Assembly (NCBI GenBank): GCA_023416965.1
Contig: JAEZGJ010000080.1
Location: 1-64,000 of the forward strand
Source of the DNA: Pseudomonadota bacterium
Lineage (GTDB): Bacteria; Pseudomonadota; Alphaproteobacteria; Rhizobiales; Phreatobacteraceae
Length of the DNA: 64,000 nt
Reading direction: 5' to 3'
The stretch's first letter is position 1. Each line of letters starts with the position of its first letter. Positions 26,913 through 36,859 of this stretch are shown here, piece after piece. The notes beneath the pieces were generated by a model. It searched no databases and was not told the DNA's origin. It saw only the letters and a list, made by a program, of their open reading frames with translations. A program made the position numbers and the translations under genes.

Positions 26913-27713
26913 ATGCATGACCTCAGCGGCAAGGTAGCCTTCATCTCCGGCGCGGGCTCGGTGGGGGAGGGCTGGGGCAACGGCAAGGCGACCGCCGTGC
27001 TGCTCGCCCGCCAGGGGGCCAAGGTCTACGGCACCGACATCACCCTCGCCGCGGCGGAAGAGACGCAGCGCCTGATCGCGGCGGAGGGCGGCACCGCCCA
27101 TGCGGCGGCCGTCGACATGACCAGGGCAGCGGAGGTGGAGGCGGCGGTGGCCGACTGTCTCGCCCGCTTCGGCCGCATCGACATCCTCGTCAACAATGTC
27201 GGGGGATCGGCGCCGGGCGACCCGGTCTCGATGAGCGAGGAGGTGTGGGACGCCCAGCTCGACCTCAACCTGAAGACAGCCTTCCTCGCCTGCAAGCACG
27301 TCATCCCGGTCATGGAGCGACAGGGCGGCGGCGCCATCGTCAACCTGTCGTCGATTGCCGGCGTGCGCATCCTGCCCGACCGGCCGCACGTCGCCTACAC
27401 GACGACCAAGCTCGGCATCCTCGGCTTCTCGCGCTCCATCGCCGTGACCTATGCGAAGAAGGCGATCCGCTGCAACACGGTGATCCCCGGCCTGATGCAC
27501 ACGCCGCTCGTCGAGACGCGGCTGGCGAAGCAGGTCGCCGGTGGAGATGCGGCGTCCCTCATCGCCTCCCGCAACGCCCAGGTGCCCACCGGCAAGATGG
27601 GCGATGCCTGGGACGTGGCGCAGGCCGTGCTGTTCCTCGTTTCCGACGAGGCGCGCTACGTCACGGCGGCGGAGATCGCGGTGGATGGCGGGCTGTCGGC
27701 GGCGAGCCGTTGA
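26913..27713 (+). CDS. Short-chain dehydrogenase/reductase
   Basis: From ATG 26913 (MHDLSGKVAFISGAG; AAGGAG upstream) the 266-residue enzyme has the NAD(P)-binding TGxxxGxG-type loop modified to SGAGSVGEGWGNGKAT, NNVGG and the catalytic Ser in VNLSSIAG. The YxxxK motif appears as YTTTKLG, where Tyr and Lys are both present. The insertion in the glycine loop places it in a subgroup often annotated as 3-oxoacyl-ACP-reductase-like or generic oxidoreductase. The substrate is unknown. It follows pncB closely and may be co-transcribed with it. Confidence 0.9.
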   Translation: MHDLSGKVAFISGAGSVGEGWGNGKATAVLLARQGAKVYGTDITLAAAEETQRLIAAEGGTAHAAAVDMTRAAEVEAAVADCLARFGRIDILVNNVGGSAPGDPVSMSEEVWDAQLDLNLKTAFLACKHVIPVMERQGGGAIVNLSSIAGVRILPDRPHVAYTTTKLGILGFSRSIAVTYAKKAIRCNTVIPGLMHTPLVETRLAKQVAGGDAASLIASRNAQVPTGKMGDAWDVAQAVLFLVSDEARYVTAAEIAVDGGLSAASR

Positions 27714-27738
27714 GAGGAAGAGTGGCGCCCTTCGAGCG

Positions 27739-28125
27739 TCACGCAGGCCGGTGGCAGACGGCCTCGATGTTGTTGCCTTGAATATCGAAGGCGAAGGCGC
27801 CGTAGTAGTTCGGGTGGTAATGCGGCCGCAGGCCGGGTCCTCCATTGTCCCGCGCACCGGCAGCCAGCGCGGCAGCGTGAAAAGCATCGACCTCCGAGCG
27901 GGAATTCGCGGTGAAGGCGACATGAACCCCGGTCGCCGGCGTCGCTCCCGTGCCGATCCAGAAGAAGGGATTGCCGTCCCGCCCGAAACCCGCATGGGCG
28001 CCGCCCCCACTCTGTTCAGGCGTCACCTCCATGAGCAGGGAAAGTCCCAAGGGCGCGAGTGCCGCAGCGTAGAAGGTCTTCGCCTGTTCAAAGTCCGAGA
28101 CGGTCAGTCCGATATGGTCGATCAT
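27739..28125 (-). CDS. VOC-family (glyoxalase/bleomycin-resistance) protein
   Basis: The 128-residue single-module VOC protein starts MIDHIGLTVSDFEQAKTFY and ends FDIQGNNIEAVCH. The His near the N-terminus and the Glu near the C-terminus are the usual metal ligands. It lies 24 bases downstream of the 2-aminobenzoyl-CoA monooxygenase/reductase gene on the same strand, so it probably shares that transcript. VOC enzymes act on diverse small molecules including catechols and CoA esters (methylmalonyl-CoA epimerase). A role in the anthranilate pathway is possible but unproven. Confidence 0.85.
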   Translation of the reverse strand: MIDHIGLTVSDFEQAKTFYAAALAPLGLSLLMEVTPEQSGGGAHAGFGRDGNPFFWIGTGATPATGVHVAFTANSRSEVDAFHAAALAAGARDNGGPGLRPHYHPNYYGAFAFDIQGNNIEAVCHRPA

Positions 28126-28149
28126 GGCTAGGCTCCCGTGGCTGAAATC

Positions 28150-30483
28150 CTACTCCGCCGCCTCCTGCCGCGCGAAGCTTCCCCGCGCGTGTCGCTTCGG
28201 CTTCGCCGCCACCTTCAGCGCCTCGAAATCCGCCCGGTCCTTCACCGCATTGCGCAGCGCCTGGTCCTTGCCCGGCAGGTATTGCGGCGGCTGGTGGATG
28301 TCGATTCCGTACCAGGCGGCCGCCTTCAGCATGAAGGATGGGTCGGCGAGATGCGGGCGGCCGAGCGCCACGAGATCGGCGCGGCCCGCGGCCAGGATCG
28401 TGTTCATCTGGTCGGCGGAGGTGATGTTGCCGACGCACATGGTCTTCACCTCCGCCTCATTGCGGATGGCGTCGGAGAAGGGCGTCTGGAACATGCGCCC
28501 GTAGACCGGCCGGCTCTTCGGCGTGGTCTGGCCGGTGGAAACGTCGACGAGGTCGACCCCGGCCTCGGCGAAGGCGCGGGCGATGGCGATGGCCTCATCC
28601 TCGGTGATGCCGCCCTCGGCCCAGTCGGTGGCGGAGATGCGCACCGACATGGGCTTCTCCGCCGGCCAGGCGGCGCGCATGGCGGCGAAGACGCGGAGCG
28701 GGAAGCGCAGGCGGTTGTCGATGCTGCCGCCGTAGGAGTCCGTGCGCTGGTTGGTCAGCGGCGACAGGAAGGAGGCCAGCAGATAGCCGTGGGCGCAGTG
28801 CAGCTCCAGCATGTCGAAGCCGCATCGCACCGCGCGCTCGGTCGCCGCCACGAACTCGGCGGTGATGCGGGCCATGCCGGCCTCGTCCAGCTCCGCCGGC
28901 ACCTGGCTGTCGGGATAGTAGGGCAGGGGGGAGGCGGAGACGATGGGCCAGGCGCCTTCGGTCAGCGGCCGGTCCATGCCCTCCCACATCAGCTTCGACG
29001 CGCCCTTGCGGCCGGCATGGCCGAGCTGCAGGCAGAGCTTCGCCTGCGAATTCTGATGCGCGAAAGCGACGATGCGCGTCCAGGCCGCCTCCTGCTCGTC
29101 GGACCAGAGACCCGCGCAGCCGGGCGTGATGCGCGCGTCGGGTGCGACGCAGACCATCTCGGTGTAGACGAGGCCGGCGCCGCCAATGGCGCGCGCGCCG
29201 TAATGCACCACGTGCCAGTCGGTCGGCATGCCCTCCACGGCGGAATACATGCACATGGGCGAGACGACGGCGCGGTTCGCAACGGTCATGTCCCGCAGCG
29301 ACAGCGGCTGGAACAGCGGCGGCCGGGGCCTGGCGAGATCCGCGCCCGGCACGCCTTCGGCGAACATCCGGTCCGTCTCGGCTACGAAATCCGGCGCGCG
29401 CAGCTTGAGGTTCTCGTAGGTGATGGCCTTGGAGCGCGTCATCAGGCCGAAGGCGAACTGCCGCGGGTCCATGTCCCAGAAGCGGTCGACATGCTCGAAC
29501 CAGACGAGGGAGACGTCCGCCGCGTGCTGTGTCCGCTCCACCTCCTCGCGCCGGTCGGTCTCGTAAGCAGCCAGCGCCTCGGCCACGGTGCCCTTGGCGC
29601 GGAAGGCGTCGAACAGCGCGATGGAATCCTCCATGGCGAGCTTGGTGCCGGCCCCGATCGAGAAATGCGCGGTGCCCTTGGCATCGCCCATGAGGACCAC
29701 GTTGTCCTTCACCCAGCGCTTCGAGCGAATCATCGGGAATTGCCGCCAGAGCGAGCGGTTGGTGATGAGCGGATGGCCGGCCAGCTCCTCGGTGAACACG
29801 CCCTCGAGGAAGCGGGCGGAGGCCTCTTCGTCCATGCGGTCGAGGCCGGCGCGGGCGAAGGTCTCGGGATCGGTCTCGATTACCCAGGTCGAGCGCCCCG
29901 CCTCGTACTGGTAGGTATGGGCTATGAAGATGCCGAACTCGGTCTCGCGGAAGAAGAAGGTGAAGGCGTCGAGCTCGCGGGTGGAACCCATCCAGGTGAA
30001 CTTGTTGGGGCGCAGGTCCACCTCCGGCTGGAAATGATCCCGGTTCGCCTCGCGGATGCGCGAGTTGATGCCGTCGGCCGCGACGACGAGGTCGTAGGCC
30101 GCAAAGGTCTCAGGCGCCGGATCGATCTCAGTCTGGAAGCGCATCTCGACGCCGAGCTGGCGGGCGCGGTTCTGCAGCAGGATCAGCAGCGTCTGGCGCG
30201 AGCAGCCGCAGAAGCCGTTGCCGCCGATGCGGTGCACCGTGTCCTTGAAGCGGACCTCGATGTCGTCCCAGTAGGCAAAGTTCTCGGTGATGGCGCGATA
30301 GCTCTCCGCGTCGTAGCGTTCGAAAATGTCGAGGGTCGCGTCGGAGAACACGACGCCGAAGCCGAACGTGTCGTCCGGGCGGTTGCGCTCGAAGACGGTG
30401 ATCTCAGCCGCCGGCTGCCATTTCTTCATGAGGATGGCGAAATAGAGTCCGCCCGGTCCGCCGCCGATCACCGCGATGCGCAT
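28150..30483 (-). CDS. 2-aminobenzoyl-CoA monooxygenase/reductase (two-domain flavoprotein; salicylyl-CoA hydroxylase-like)
   Basis: The 777-residue protein joins two enzymes. Residues 1 to about 385 form a class A FAD monooxygenase ([17 protein letters not shown], the DG motif [30 protein letters not shown]). Residues about 395-777 form an Old-Yellow-Enzyme FMN reductase ([28 protein letters not shown], the active-site His pair in [22 protein letters not shown]). This architecture is that of the Azoarcus 2-aminobenzoyl-CoA monooxygenase/reductase, which hydroxylates and dearomatises anthraniloyl-CoA; close relatives are annotated salicylyl-CoA 5-hydroxylase. The ligase, beta-oxidation genes and kynurenine genes beside it favour anthranilate. 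AAGGGAG precedes ATG 30483. Transcription starts from the operator region at 30528. Confidence 0.88.
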   Translation of the reverse strand: MRIAVIGGGPGGLYFAILMKKWQPAAEITVFERNRPDDTFGFGVVFSDATLDIFERYDAESYRAITENFAYWDDIEVRFKDTVHRIGGNGFCGCSRQTLLILLQNRARQLGVEMRFQTEIDPAPETFAAYDLVVAADGINSRIREANRDHFQPEVDLRPNKFTWMGSTRELDAFTFFFRETEFGIFIAHTYQYEAGRSTWVIETDPETFARAGLDRMDEEASARFLEGVFTEELAGHPLITNRSLWRQFPMIRSKRWVKDNVVLMGDAKGTAHFSIGAGTKLAMEDSIALFDAFRAKGTVAEALAAYETDRREEVERTQHAADVSLVWFEHVDRFWDMDPRQFAFGLMTRSKAITYENLKLRAPDFVAETDRMFAEGVPGADLARPRPPLFQPLSLRDMTVANRAVVSPMCMYSAVEGMPTDWHVVHYGARAIGGAGLVYTEMVCVAPDARITPGCAGLWSDEQEAAWTRIVAFAHQNSQAKLCLQLGHAGRKGASKLMWEGMDRPLTEGAWPIVSASPLPYYPDSQVPAELDEAGMARITAEFVAATERAVRCGFDMLELHCAHGYLLASFLSPLTNQRTDSYGGSIDNRLRFPLRVFAAMRAAWPAEKPMSVRISATDWAEGGITEDEAIAIARAFAEAGVDLVDVSTGQTTPKSRPVYGRMFQTPFSDAIRNEAEVKTMCVGNITSADQMNTILAAGRADLVALGRPHLADPSFMLKAAAWYGIDIHQPPQYLPGKDQALRNAVKDRADFEALKVAAKPKRHARGSFARQEAAE

Positions 30484-30527
30484 GGCCATCTCCCTTGTCG
30501 CTGCGCCCGGGGGCGCGCGCCGTGCAA

Positions 30528-30550
30528 AATAGTTTAGGCTTAAAATAATT
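30528..30550 (-). promoter_or_regulatory. Candidate MarR operator A, upstream of the monooxygenase/reductase
   Basis: An AT-rich imperfect inverted repeat centred on TTTAGGCTTAAA and continuing into ATAATT lies 45-67 bases upstream of the 28150-30483 gene. It is closely similar to the sites at 30582-30604 and 44973-44998; the right half TAAAATAATT is shared exactly with the latter. These are the only strongly AT-rich words in an otherwise GC-rich locus. Confidence 0.6.
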
Positions 30551-30581
30551 GGCGGCAAGGCACGGAAAGGCCCTTGCCCCG

Positions 30582-30604
30582 AAATATTTGAAGCTTAAAA
30601 CATT
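30582..30604 (+). promoter_or_regulatory. Candidate MarR operator B, upstream of the ligase operon
   Basis: AATATTTGAAGCTTAAAACA contains the near-perfect palindrome TTTGAAGCTTAAA (core AAGCTT). It ends 17 bases before the ATG of the SDR gene at 30622, so a bound repressor would block transcription of the 30622-35614 operon. It resembles sites A and C. Confidence 0.6.
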
Positions 30605-30621
30605 CAGGGGAGGAGGCCACG

Positions 30622-31404
30622 ATGCCGACGGACCCCGCCGCCCTTTCCTCTGCGCCGACGCCCCTTGGCGGCAAGCGCGCCCTCGTCACCGGGGGTGGAC
30701 GCGGCATCGGCCGGGCCATCGCCGCAGCGCTGGCGGGCCAGGGCGCCGAGGTCATCGTTCTCGGCCGCAGCCGGGCTCCCCTCGATGAGGCCGTGGCCGC
30801 CGGCCACGCCGCCCGCGCCATGGCCTGCGACGTTACCGACCGTCCCGCCTTTGCAGAAGCGCTGCGTGCGGCCGGCGATCTCGACATCCTCGTCAGCAAT
30901 GCCGGCCATGCCGAGACCGCGCCGCTGAAGCGCATGGACGCGGCGCTGTTCGACCGGATGATCGCGCTGAATCTCACCGCGGTCTTCGACGGCATCCATG
31001 CCGTCCTGCCGGGCATGGTGGCGCGGGGGAGGGGCCGCATCGTCTCGGTGGCCTCCACCGCCGGCCTCACCGGCTACCCCTATGTCTCCGCCTATTGCGC
31101 GGCGAAGCACGGGGTCGTCGGCCTGACCCGGGCGCTGGCGAAAGAGGTCGCGACCTCCGGCGTCACCGTCAATTGCGTCTGCCCGGGCTTCACCGAGACC
31201 GATCTCGTCGCCGGCTCCATCGACACGATCGTTGTAAAGACCGGCCGCAGCCCCGAGGCCGCGCTCACTGACCTGACAAGAACCATGCCCATCGGCCGCC
31301 TGATCAAGCCGGAGGAGGTGGCAGCCGCCGTCCTCTGGCTCGTCTCGGACGCGGCCGCCGCCGTCACCGGCCTCGCCTTGCCGGTCGCGGGCGGAGAGAT
31401 CTGA
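30622..31404 (+). CDS. SDR-family dehydrogenase of the anthraniloyl-CoA pathway
   Basis: This 260-residue classical SDR has the cofactor loop VTGGGRGIGRAIA, SNAGHAE, the Ser in VSVASTAGL and the catalytic YCAAKHG. It is FabG-like. As first gene of the operon with hydratase, acyl-CoA dehydrogenase and ligase, it most likely oxidises or reduces a 3-hydroxyacyl-CoA or ring-keto intermediate after dearomatisation of 2-aminobenzoyl-CoA. GGGGAGGAGG precedes the ATG, and candidate operator B lies immediately upstream. Confidence 0.9.
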   Translation: MPTDPAALSSAPTPLGGKRALVTGGGRGIGRAIAAALAGQGAEVIVLGRSRAPLDEAVAAGHAARAMACDVTDRPAFAEALRAAGDLDILVSNAGHAETAPLKRMDAALFDRMIALNLTAVFDGIHAVLPGMVARGRGRIVSVASTAGLTGYPYVSAYCAAKHGVVGLTRALAKEVATSGVTVNCVCPGFTETDLVAGSIDTIVVKTGRSPEAALTDLTRTMPIGRLIKPEEVAAAVLWLVSDAAAAVTGLALPVAGGEI

Positions 31405-31416
31405 AGGACACGCCCC

Positions 31417-32259
31417 ATGCAAGCCCCCGCCCACCGCATCCCGCACCGCCAGGCCCTCGCCGACTGGCAGGCGACGCATTTCCTCTGGGAGGTGAAGGGC
31501 AAGGTCGCGACCATCACCCTGAACCGCCCCGAGAAGAAGAACCCGCTGACCTTCGAGAGCTATGCCGAGCTCGGCGACCTCTTCCGGGCACTCGCCTTCG
31601 ACACCTCGATCAAGGCGGTGGTGGTGACGGGCGCCGGCGGCAATTTCTGCGCCGGCGGCGACGTCTTCGAGATCATCGAGCCGCTCACCGGCCGCGACAT
31701 GCCGGGCCTCCTGCAGTTCACCCGCATGACCGGGGAACTGGTGAAGGCCATGCGCGCCTGCCCGCAGCCGATCATCTCGGCCATCGACGGCATCTGCGTC
31801 GGCGCCGGCGCCATCATCGCCATGGCCTCGGACCTGCGCGTCGGCACGGCGAAATCGAAGGTCGCCTTCCTGTTCAACAAGGTCGGCCTTGCCGGCTGCG
31901 ACATGGGTGCCTGCGCCATCCTGCCCCGCATCATCGGCCAGGGTCGCGCCTCCGAGCTGCTCTATACCGGCCGCATGATGGGCGGCGAGGAGGGCCATGC
32001 CTGGGGCTTCTTCAACCGCCTCGCCGCGCCCGAGGCAGTGCTGGCCGAGGCCACGGCGCTCGCGGGTGAGATCGCCGACGGCCCGACCTTTGCGAACTCC
32101 ATCACCAAGCGCATGCTGCACATGGAATGGACTATGTCGGTGGACGAGGCGATCGAGGCCGAGGCCATGGCTCAGGCGATCTGCATGGACACCAAGGACT
32201 TCCGCCGCGCCTTCGAGGCCTTCGCGGCGAAGACCAAGCCTGTCTTCGAGGGGGATTGA
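31417..32259 (+). CDS. Enoyl-CoA hydratase/isomerase family protein
   Basis: The 280-residue crotonase-fold protein has the oxyanion-hole segments [17 protein letters not shown] and [12 protein letters not shown], the helix [19 protein letters not shown] and the conserved [15 protein letters not shown] (acid/base region). It hydrates or opens a CoA-thioester ring intermediate; hydratases of this kind belong to the described 2-aminobenzoyl-CoA gene clusters. It is 12 bases after the SDR gene and one base before the acyl-CoA dehydrogenase. Confidence 0.92.
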   Translation: MQAPAHRIPHRQALADWQATHFLWEVKGKVATITLNRPEKKNPLTFESYAELGDLFRALAFDTSIKAVVVTGAGGNFCAGGDVFEIIEPLTGRDMPGLLQFTRMTGELVKAMRACPQPIISAIDGICVGAGAIIAMASDLRVGTAKSKVAFLFNKVGLAGCDMGACAILPRIIGQGRASELLYTGRMMGGEEGHAWGFFNRLAAPEAVLAEATALAGEIADGPTFANSITKRMLHMEWTMSVDEAIEAEAMAQAICMDTKDFRRAFEAFAAKTKPVFEGD

Positions 32260-32260
32260 G

Positions 32261-33454
<1,194 letters not shown>

Positions 33455-33463
33455 GAGCGCCCG

Positions 33464-35146
33464 ATGACGGGATCGGTGGTGAAGCTCGGGACGGGCACCG
33501 CTTCAGCCCATGTGGACACCTTCGCCGCGCGCGGCCTGCCGCCGGCGGATCTGCAGCCCGCCTTTCTCTTCGGGCGGCCGGAGCTCGTCTATCCCGAGCG
33601 GCTGAACTGCGTCACCGAATTCGTCGACCGCCATGTCGCCGAGGGCCGCGGCGGCCGCACCGCCGTCCTCGCCCCGGACGGCACGAACTGGACCTATGCG
33701 GACCTGTCGGCCGAGATCAACCGCATCGCCACCGTTCTTACCGGCCCCCTCGGTCTCGTGCCCGGCAACCGGGTGCTGCTGCGGGCGCCGAACAACCCGA
33801 CCATGGTCGCGGCCTATCTGGCGGTCATCAAGGCCGGCGGCATCGTGGTGGCCACCATGCCGCTGCTGCGCGCCCGCGAACTCGGCCAGATCGTCGACAA
33901 GGCGGAGATCGGGCTCGCCCTCTGCGACGATCGTCTGACCGGCGAACTCACCAGGACCGCCGCCGGCTCGCGCTTCCTGAAGCGGGTGGTGACCTTCTCC
34001 GAGCTGCGCGGCATGACCGCTGGCGCCTCGGCCGATTTCGCCCCCGTCGACGCCGCCCGCGACGACGTCTGCCTCTTCGGCTTCACCTCGGGCACCACGG
34101 GCGAGCCGAAATGCACCATGCATTTCCACCGCGACCTCCTCGCCATCTGCGACGCCTATTCCCGCAACGTGCTGAAGCCCGGGCCCGACGACCGCTTCAT
34201 TGGCTCGCCGCCGCTCGCCTTCACCTTCGGTCTCGGCGGCCTCGTGCTCTTCCCCTTCCGCGTCGGGGCCTCCACCGTGCTCGTCGAGAAGGCCTCGCCC
34301 GGCGACCTCCTGCCGGCAATCGCGACCTTCCGGCCGACCATCTGCTTCACCGCCCCCACCGCCTACCGCGCCATGATCCCGCTGCTCGGCGACCACGACT
34401 GGCGCTCGCTGAAGAAATGCGTCTCGGCAGGCGAGGCCCTGCCCAAGGCGACCTTCGATGCCTGGCAGGCGGCCACCGGCCTCAAGCTGATGGACGGCAT
34501 CGGCGCAACCGAGATGCTGCACATCTTCATCTCGGCACCGGAGGAGGCGATCCGCCCCGGCGCCACGGGAAAGCCGGTGCCGGGCTACGAGGCGAAGGTG
34601 ATCGGCCCCGACGGCGAGGACCTCCCCGCCGGCACCCCGGGCCGCCTCGCCGTGCGCGGGCCCACCGGCTGCCGCTACCTCGCCGACGAGCGCCAGCGCA
34701 AATATGTGGTCGGTGGCTGGAACGTCACCGGCGACACCTATGTCTGCGATGCCGAGGGCTATTTCTGGTACCAGGCGCGCAATGACGACATGATCGTCTC
34801 GGCCGGCTACAACATCGCCGGCCCTGAGGTGGAGGCGGCGCTCCTCGCCCATCCCGCTGTCGCCGAGGCCGGAGTCGTCGGCCAGCCCGATCCCGAGCGC
34901 GGCATGATCGTCAAGGCCTATGTGGTGCCGAAGCCCGAGGTGACGGTGACGCCCGCCCTCGTGGTGGAGCTCCAGGCTTTCGTGAAGGAGGAGATCGCGC
35001 CCTACAAATATCCCCGCGAGATCGCCTTCGTGCCGCAACTGCCGCGCACCGAGACGGGCAAGCTGCAGCGTTTCGCCCTCCGCGAGCGCGCCGCCCGCGA
35101 GGCGGGCGCAGGCCATTCCCCGGACAACGCCAAGGCCGCCGAATAG
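33464..35146 (+). CDS. 2-aminobenzoate-CoA ligase (benzoate-CoA ligase family)
   Basis: This 560-residue acyl-adenylate-forming enzyme has the P-loop FTSGTTGEPKCTMHFHRD, the benzoate-CoA-ligase-type block GSPPLAFTFGLGG, and A5 GIGATEMLHIF. The hinge region is YFWYQARNDDMIVSAGYNI and the catalytic C-terminal Lys is in RTETGKLQRF. Members activate benzoate, 2-aminobenzoate or related aromatics with ATP and CoA. The neighbouring 2-aminobenzoyl-CoA monooxygenase/reductase, tryptophan dioxygenase and kynureninase point to anthranilate as substrate. It is encoded nine bases after the acyl-CoA dehydrogenase. Confidence 0.88.
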   Translation: MTGSVVKLGTGTASAHVDTFAARGLPPADLQPAFLFGRPELVYPERLNCVTEFVDRHVAEGRGGRTAVLAPDGTNWTYADLSAEINRIATVLTGPLGLVPGNRVLLRAPNNPTMVAAYLAVIKAGGIVVATMPLLRARELGQIVDKAEIGLALCDDRLTGELTRTAAGSRFLKRVVTFSELRGMTAGASADFAPVDAARDDVCLFGFTSGTTGEPKCTMHFHRDLLAICDAYSRNVLKPGPDDRFIGSPPLAFTFGLGGLVLFPFRVGASTVLVEKASPGDLLPAIATFRPTICFTAPTAYRAMIPLLGDHDWRSLKKCVSAGEALPKATFDAWQAATGLKLMDGIGATEMLHIFISAPEEAIRPGATGKPVPGYEAKVIGPDGEDLPAGTPGRLAVRGPTGCRYLADERQRKYVVGGWNVTGDTYVCDAEGYFWYQARNDDMIVSAGYNIAGPEVEAALLAHPAVAEAGVVGQPDPERGMIVKAYVVPKPEVTVTPALVVELQAFVKEEIAPYKYPREIAFVPQLPRTETGKLQRFALRERAAREAGAGHSPDNAKAAE

Positions 35147-35167
35147 AGGCGCGCCGGAGACCCGATC

Positions 35168-35614
35168 ATGTCCCATCCCGCAAAGCCCGTGATCCCGCTC
35201 GACCTGCTGGACGAGGACGCCGTGCCGGTGACGCTCAACCCCAAGGGCTGGCCGGTGCCGCGCGGCTATGCCAACGGCATGGCCGCCAAGGGCCGCCTCA
35301 TCGTCACCGGCGGCGTCGTCGGCTGGGACGTCATGGGCAATTTCCCCGACGGCTTCATTGCCCAGGCCCGTCAGTGCTTCGAGAACATCCGGGCCATCCT
35401 CGCCGAGGGCGGGGCGCTGCCGCACCACATCGTCCGGCTCACCTGGTACGTGACCGACGTGGAGGAATACCAGGCGAACCTGCGCCCGCTCGGCCAGGCC
35501 TATCGCGAGGTCTTCGGTCAGCACTACCCGGCCATGGCCGTGGTGCAGGTCGTCAGGCTGGTGGAGAAGGCGGCGAAGATCGAGATCGAGGCGACGGCGG
35601 TCGTGGCGGAGTAG
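35168..35614 (+). CDS. RidA/YjgF-family protein, first of two in the locus
   Basis: The 148-residue protein is a RidA-fold (YjgF/YER057c/UK114) member with GWPVPRGYANGMAAKGRLIV, ENIRAILAEGGA and the TWYVTDVEEYQ region. Archetypal RidA hydrolyses reactive enamine/imine intermediates, using an Arg near the C-terminus; here that segment is not of the strict RidA form, so it belongs to another Rid subfamily. As last gene of the ligase operon it is well placed to hydrolyse the enamine formed when 2-aminobenzoyl-CoA loses aromaticity, releasing ammonia. That role is inferred from context. Confidence 0.88.
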   Translation: MSHPAKPVIPLDLLDEDAVPVTLNPKGWPVPRGYANGMAAKGRLIVTGGVVGWDVMGNFPDGFIAQARQCFENIRAILAEGGALPHHIVRLTWYVTDVEEYQANLRPLGQAYREVFGQHYPAMAVVQVVRLVEKAAKIEIEATAVVAE

Positions 35615-35677
35615 GGGGCGTCCGGGGTCTGGGGGCAAGCCACCCCGGTAACGTGAGGGGCGAGCCTACGGCGTGCG

Positions 35678-36859
35678 TTACCGCAGCGCCCGGCCGATCC
35701 GCTCCACCGCCCGGTCCACGTCCTCCCCGCTGGTGCAGATGCCGAAGCCGAAGCGCAGGCGGTCGCCGCGGTGGTCGCTGTGGACATGCACCGCCGCGAG
35801 CTTCGCCTCGATCTCACCGGCCCGCTCCGTGCGGAAGGTGAGGAAATTGCCGTGCTCGTGATGCGGGCCGAACGGCGTGATGAGGTCATCCGCGCCGAGC
35901 CCTGCAATCCCCATGGCCTCCACCGCGTCGAGGAACCGCGCCATGAGGCTCTGGGCATGGGCGTGGACGTCGGCGATCGTCAGCCCCAGCCCGTCGAGCC
36001 ACTCGAAGACAGCGGCCATGCGGTAGAGACCCGTCGGGTCGAAGGTCGCGCCAAGGAACCTGCCTCCATCGGCGGGATAGCCGATGCTCTTGCCGGCGGG
36101 AACCGCGAGCGCGCCGAAATCGGCAAACCAGCCGGTGTCGCGGGGGCGCTCGCCGTAGCCGGGCGGGCAGTGCAGGAAGCAGCAGTTCTCCCCGGCCATC
36201 GCATATTTGTAGCCGCCGGCCATGTAGAAGATCCGCTCCGCCACCGCCGACAGGTCCGTCGGCCGCGCCATGAATCCGTGATAGCCGTCGACCACCACCA
36301 GAGTGTCGGCGGAGGGCACGGCGGCGACGAGCACGGCGAGATCGCCCGAGGTCGCCCCGGAGGTGAAGAAGACCTGGCTGACGAAGACGAGGTCGTGGCC
36401 GCCCTTCGCCGCCGCCTCTCCGAACCGGGCGGAGAAAGTGCCGAAGGGTTCCGCCGGCACCCGCGTCACCGTGACGAGCCCGTCCTCTTCCAGCCGCGCC
36501 ATCTGCCGGCGCGCGGTGTGGAACTCGGCATCGGTGGTCAGGATGCGCGCCGGTCGTCCGGCAGGCAGGCAGGAGAGGATCCGGCGGAGGAATTCGTGGG
36601 TGTTCGGCGCCACCGCGATGGTCGCGGGATCCGGCAGGCCGAGACGGGCGGCGATGCCGCGCTGCACGGCCGGGATCACCTCGCCGAAGACCTTGCCCCA
36701 TTTGTCGCCGGCGAGCAGAGCCGCGTCCTGCCAGCAGGCCTCCTGGGCGGACAGGGTCACGTCCGGCCAGTCGTGGTGGGAATGGGCGGCAAGGTTGATG
36801 CGGTCGGGCGCCGCCGCCCGAAAGCGCGCGAAATGCCCGGTGAGGTCGAGCGCCGTCAT
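35678..36859 (-). CDS. Kynureninase-like PLP enzyme (aminotransferase class V fold)
   Basis: The 393-residue protein is a fold-type I class V PLP enzyme. The Schiff-base Lys is in YMAGGYKYAMAGE, comparable to the SYKYLN segment of kynureninases, and the Asp stacking on PLP is in LVVVDGYHGF. The HSHHDWPDV motif near residue 28 and the FLGATFDPTGLYR segment also fit. Kynureninase splits kynurenine to anthranilate and alanine. The gene overlaps the tryptophan 2,3-dioxygenase stop by four bases (ATGA), which strongly supports the assignment. It is shorter than the usual 410-420 residues and divergent, so a related beta-lyase activity cannot be excluded. I therefore leave the symbol blank. Confidence 0.78.
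   Translation of the reverse strand: MTALDLTGHFARFRAAAPDRINLAAHSHHDWPDVTLSAQEACWQDAALLAGDKWGKVFGEVIPAVQRGIAARLGLPDPATIAVAPNTHEFLRRILSCLPAGRPARILTTDAEFHTARRQMARLEEDGLVTVTRVPAEPFGTFSARFGEAAAKGGHDLVFVSQVFFTSGATSGDLAVLVAAVPSADTLVVVDGYHGFMARPTDLSAVAERIFYMAGGYKYAMAGENCCFLHCPPGYGERPRDTGWFADFGALAVPAGKSIGYPADGGRFLGATFDPTGLYRMAAVFEWLDGLGLTIADVHAHAQSLMARFLDAVEAMGIAGLGADDLITPFGPHHEHGNFLTFRTERAGEIEAKLAAVHVHSDHRGDRLRFGFGICTSGEDVDRAVERIGRALR

Noticed and set aside
28138..30537. Plus-strand open frame of about 799 codons opposite the monooxygenase/reductase.
   Set aside because: The minus-strand product has complete FAD and OYE motifs; the plus frame is a compositional shadow.
33503..35638. Minus-strand open frame of about 711 codons opposite the CoA ligase.
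   Set aside because: It is the shadow of the ligase and RidA genes, with no motif or start signal.
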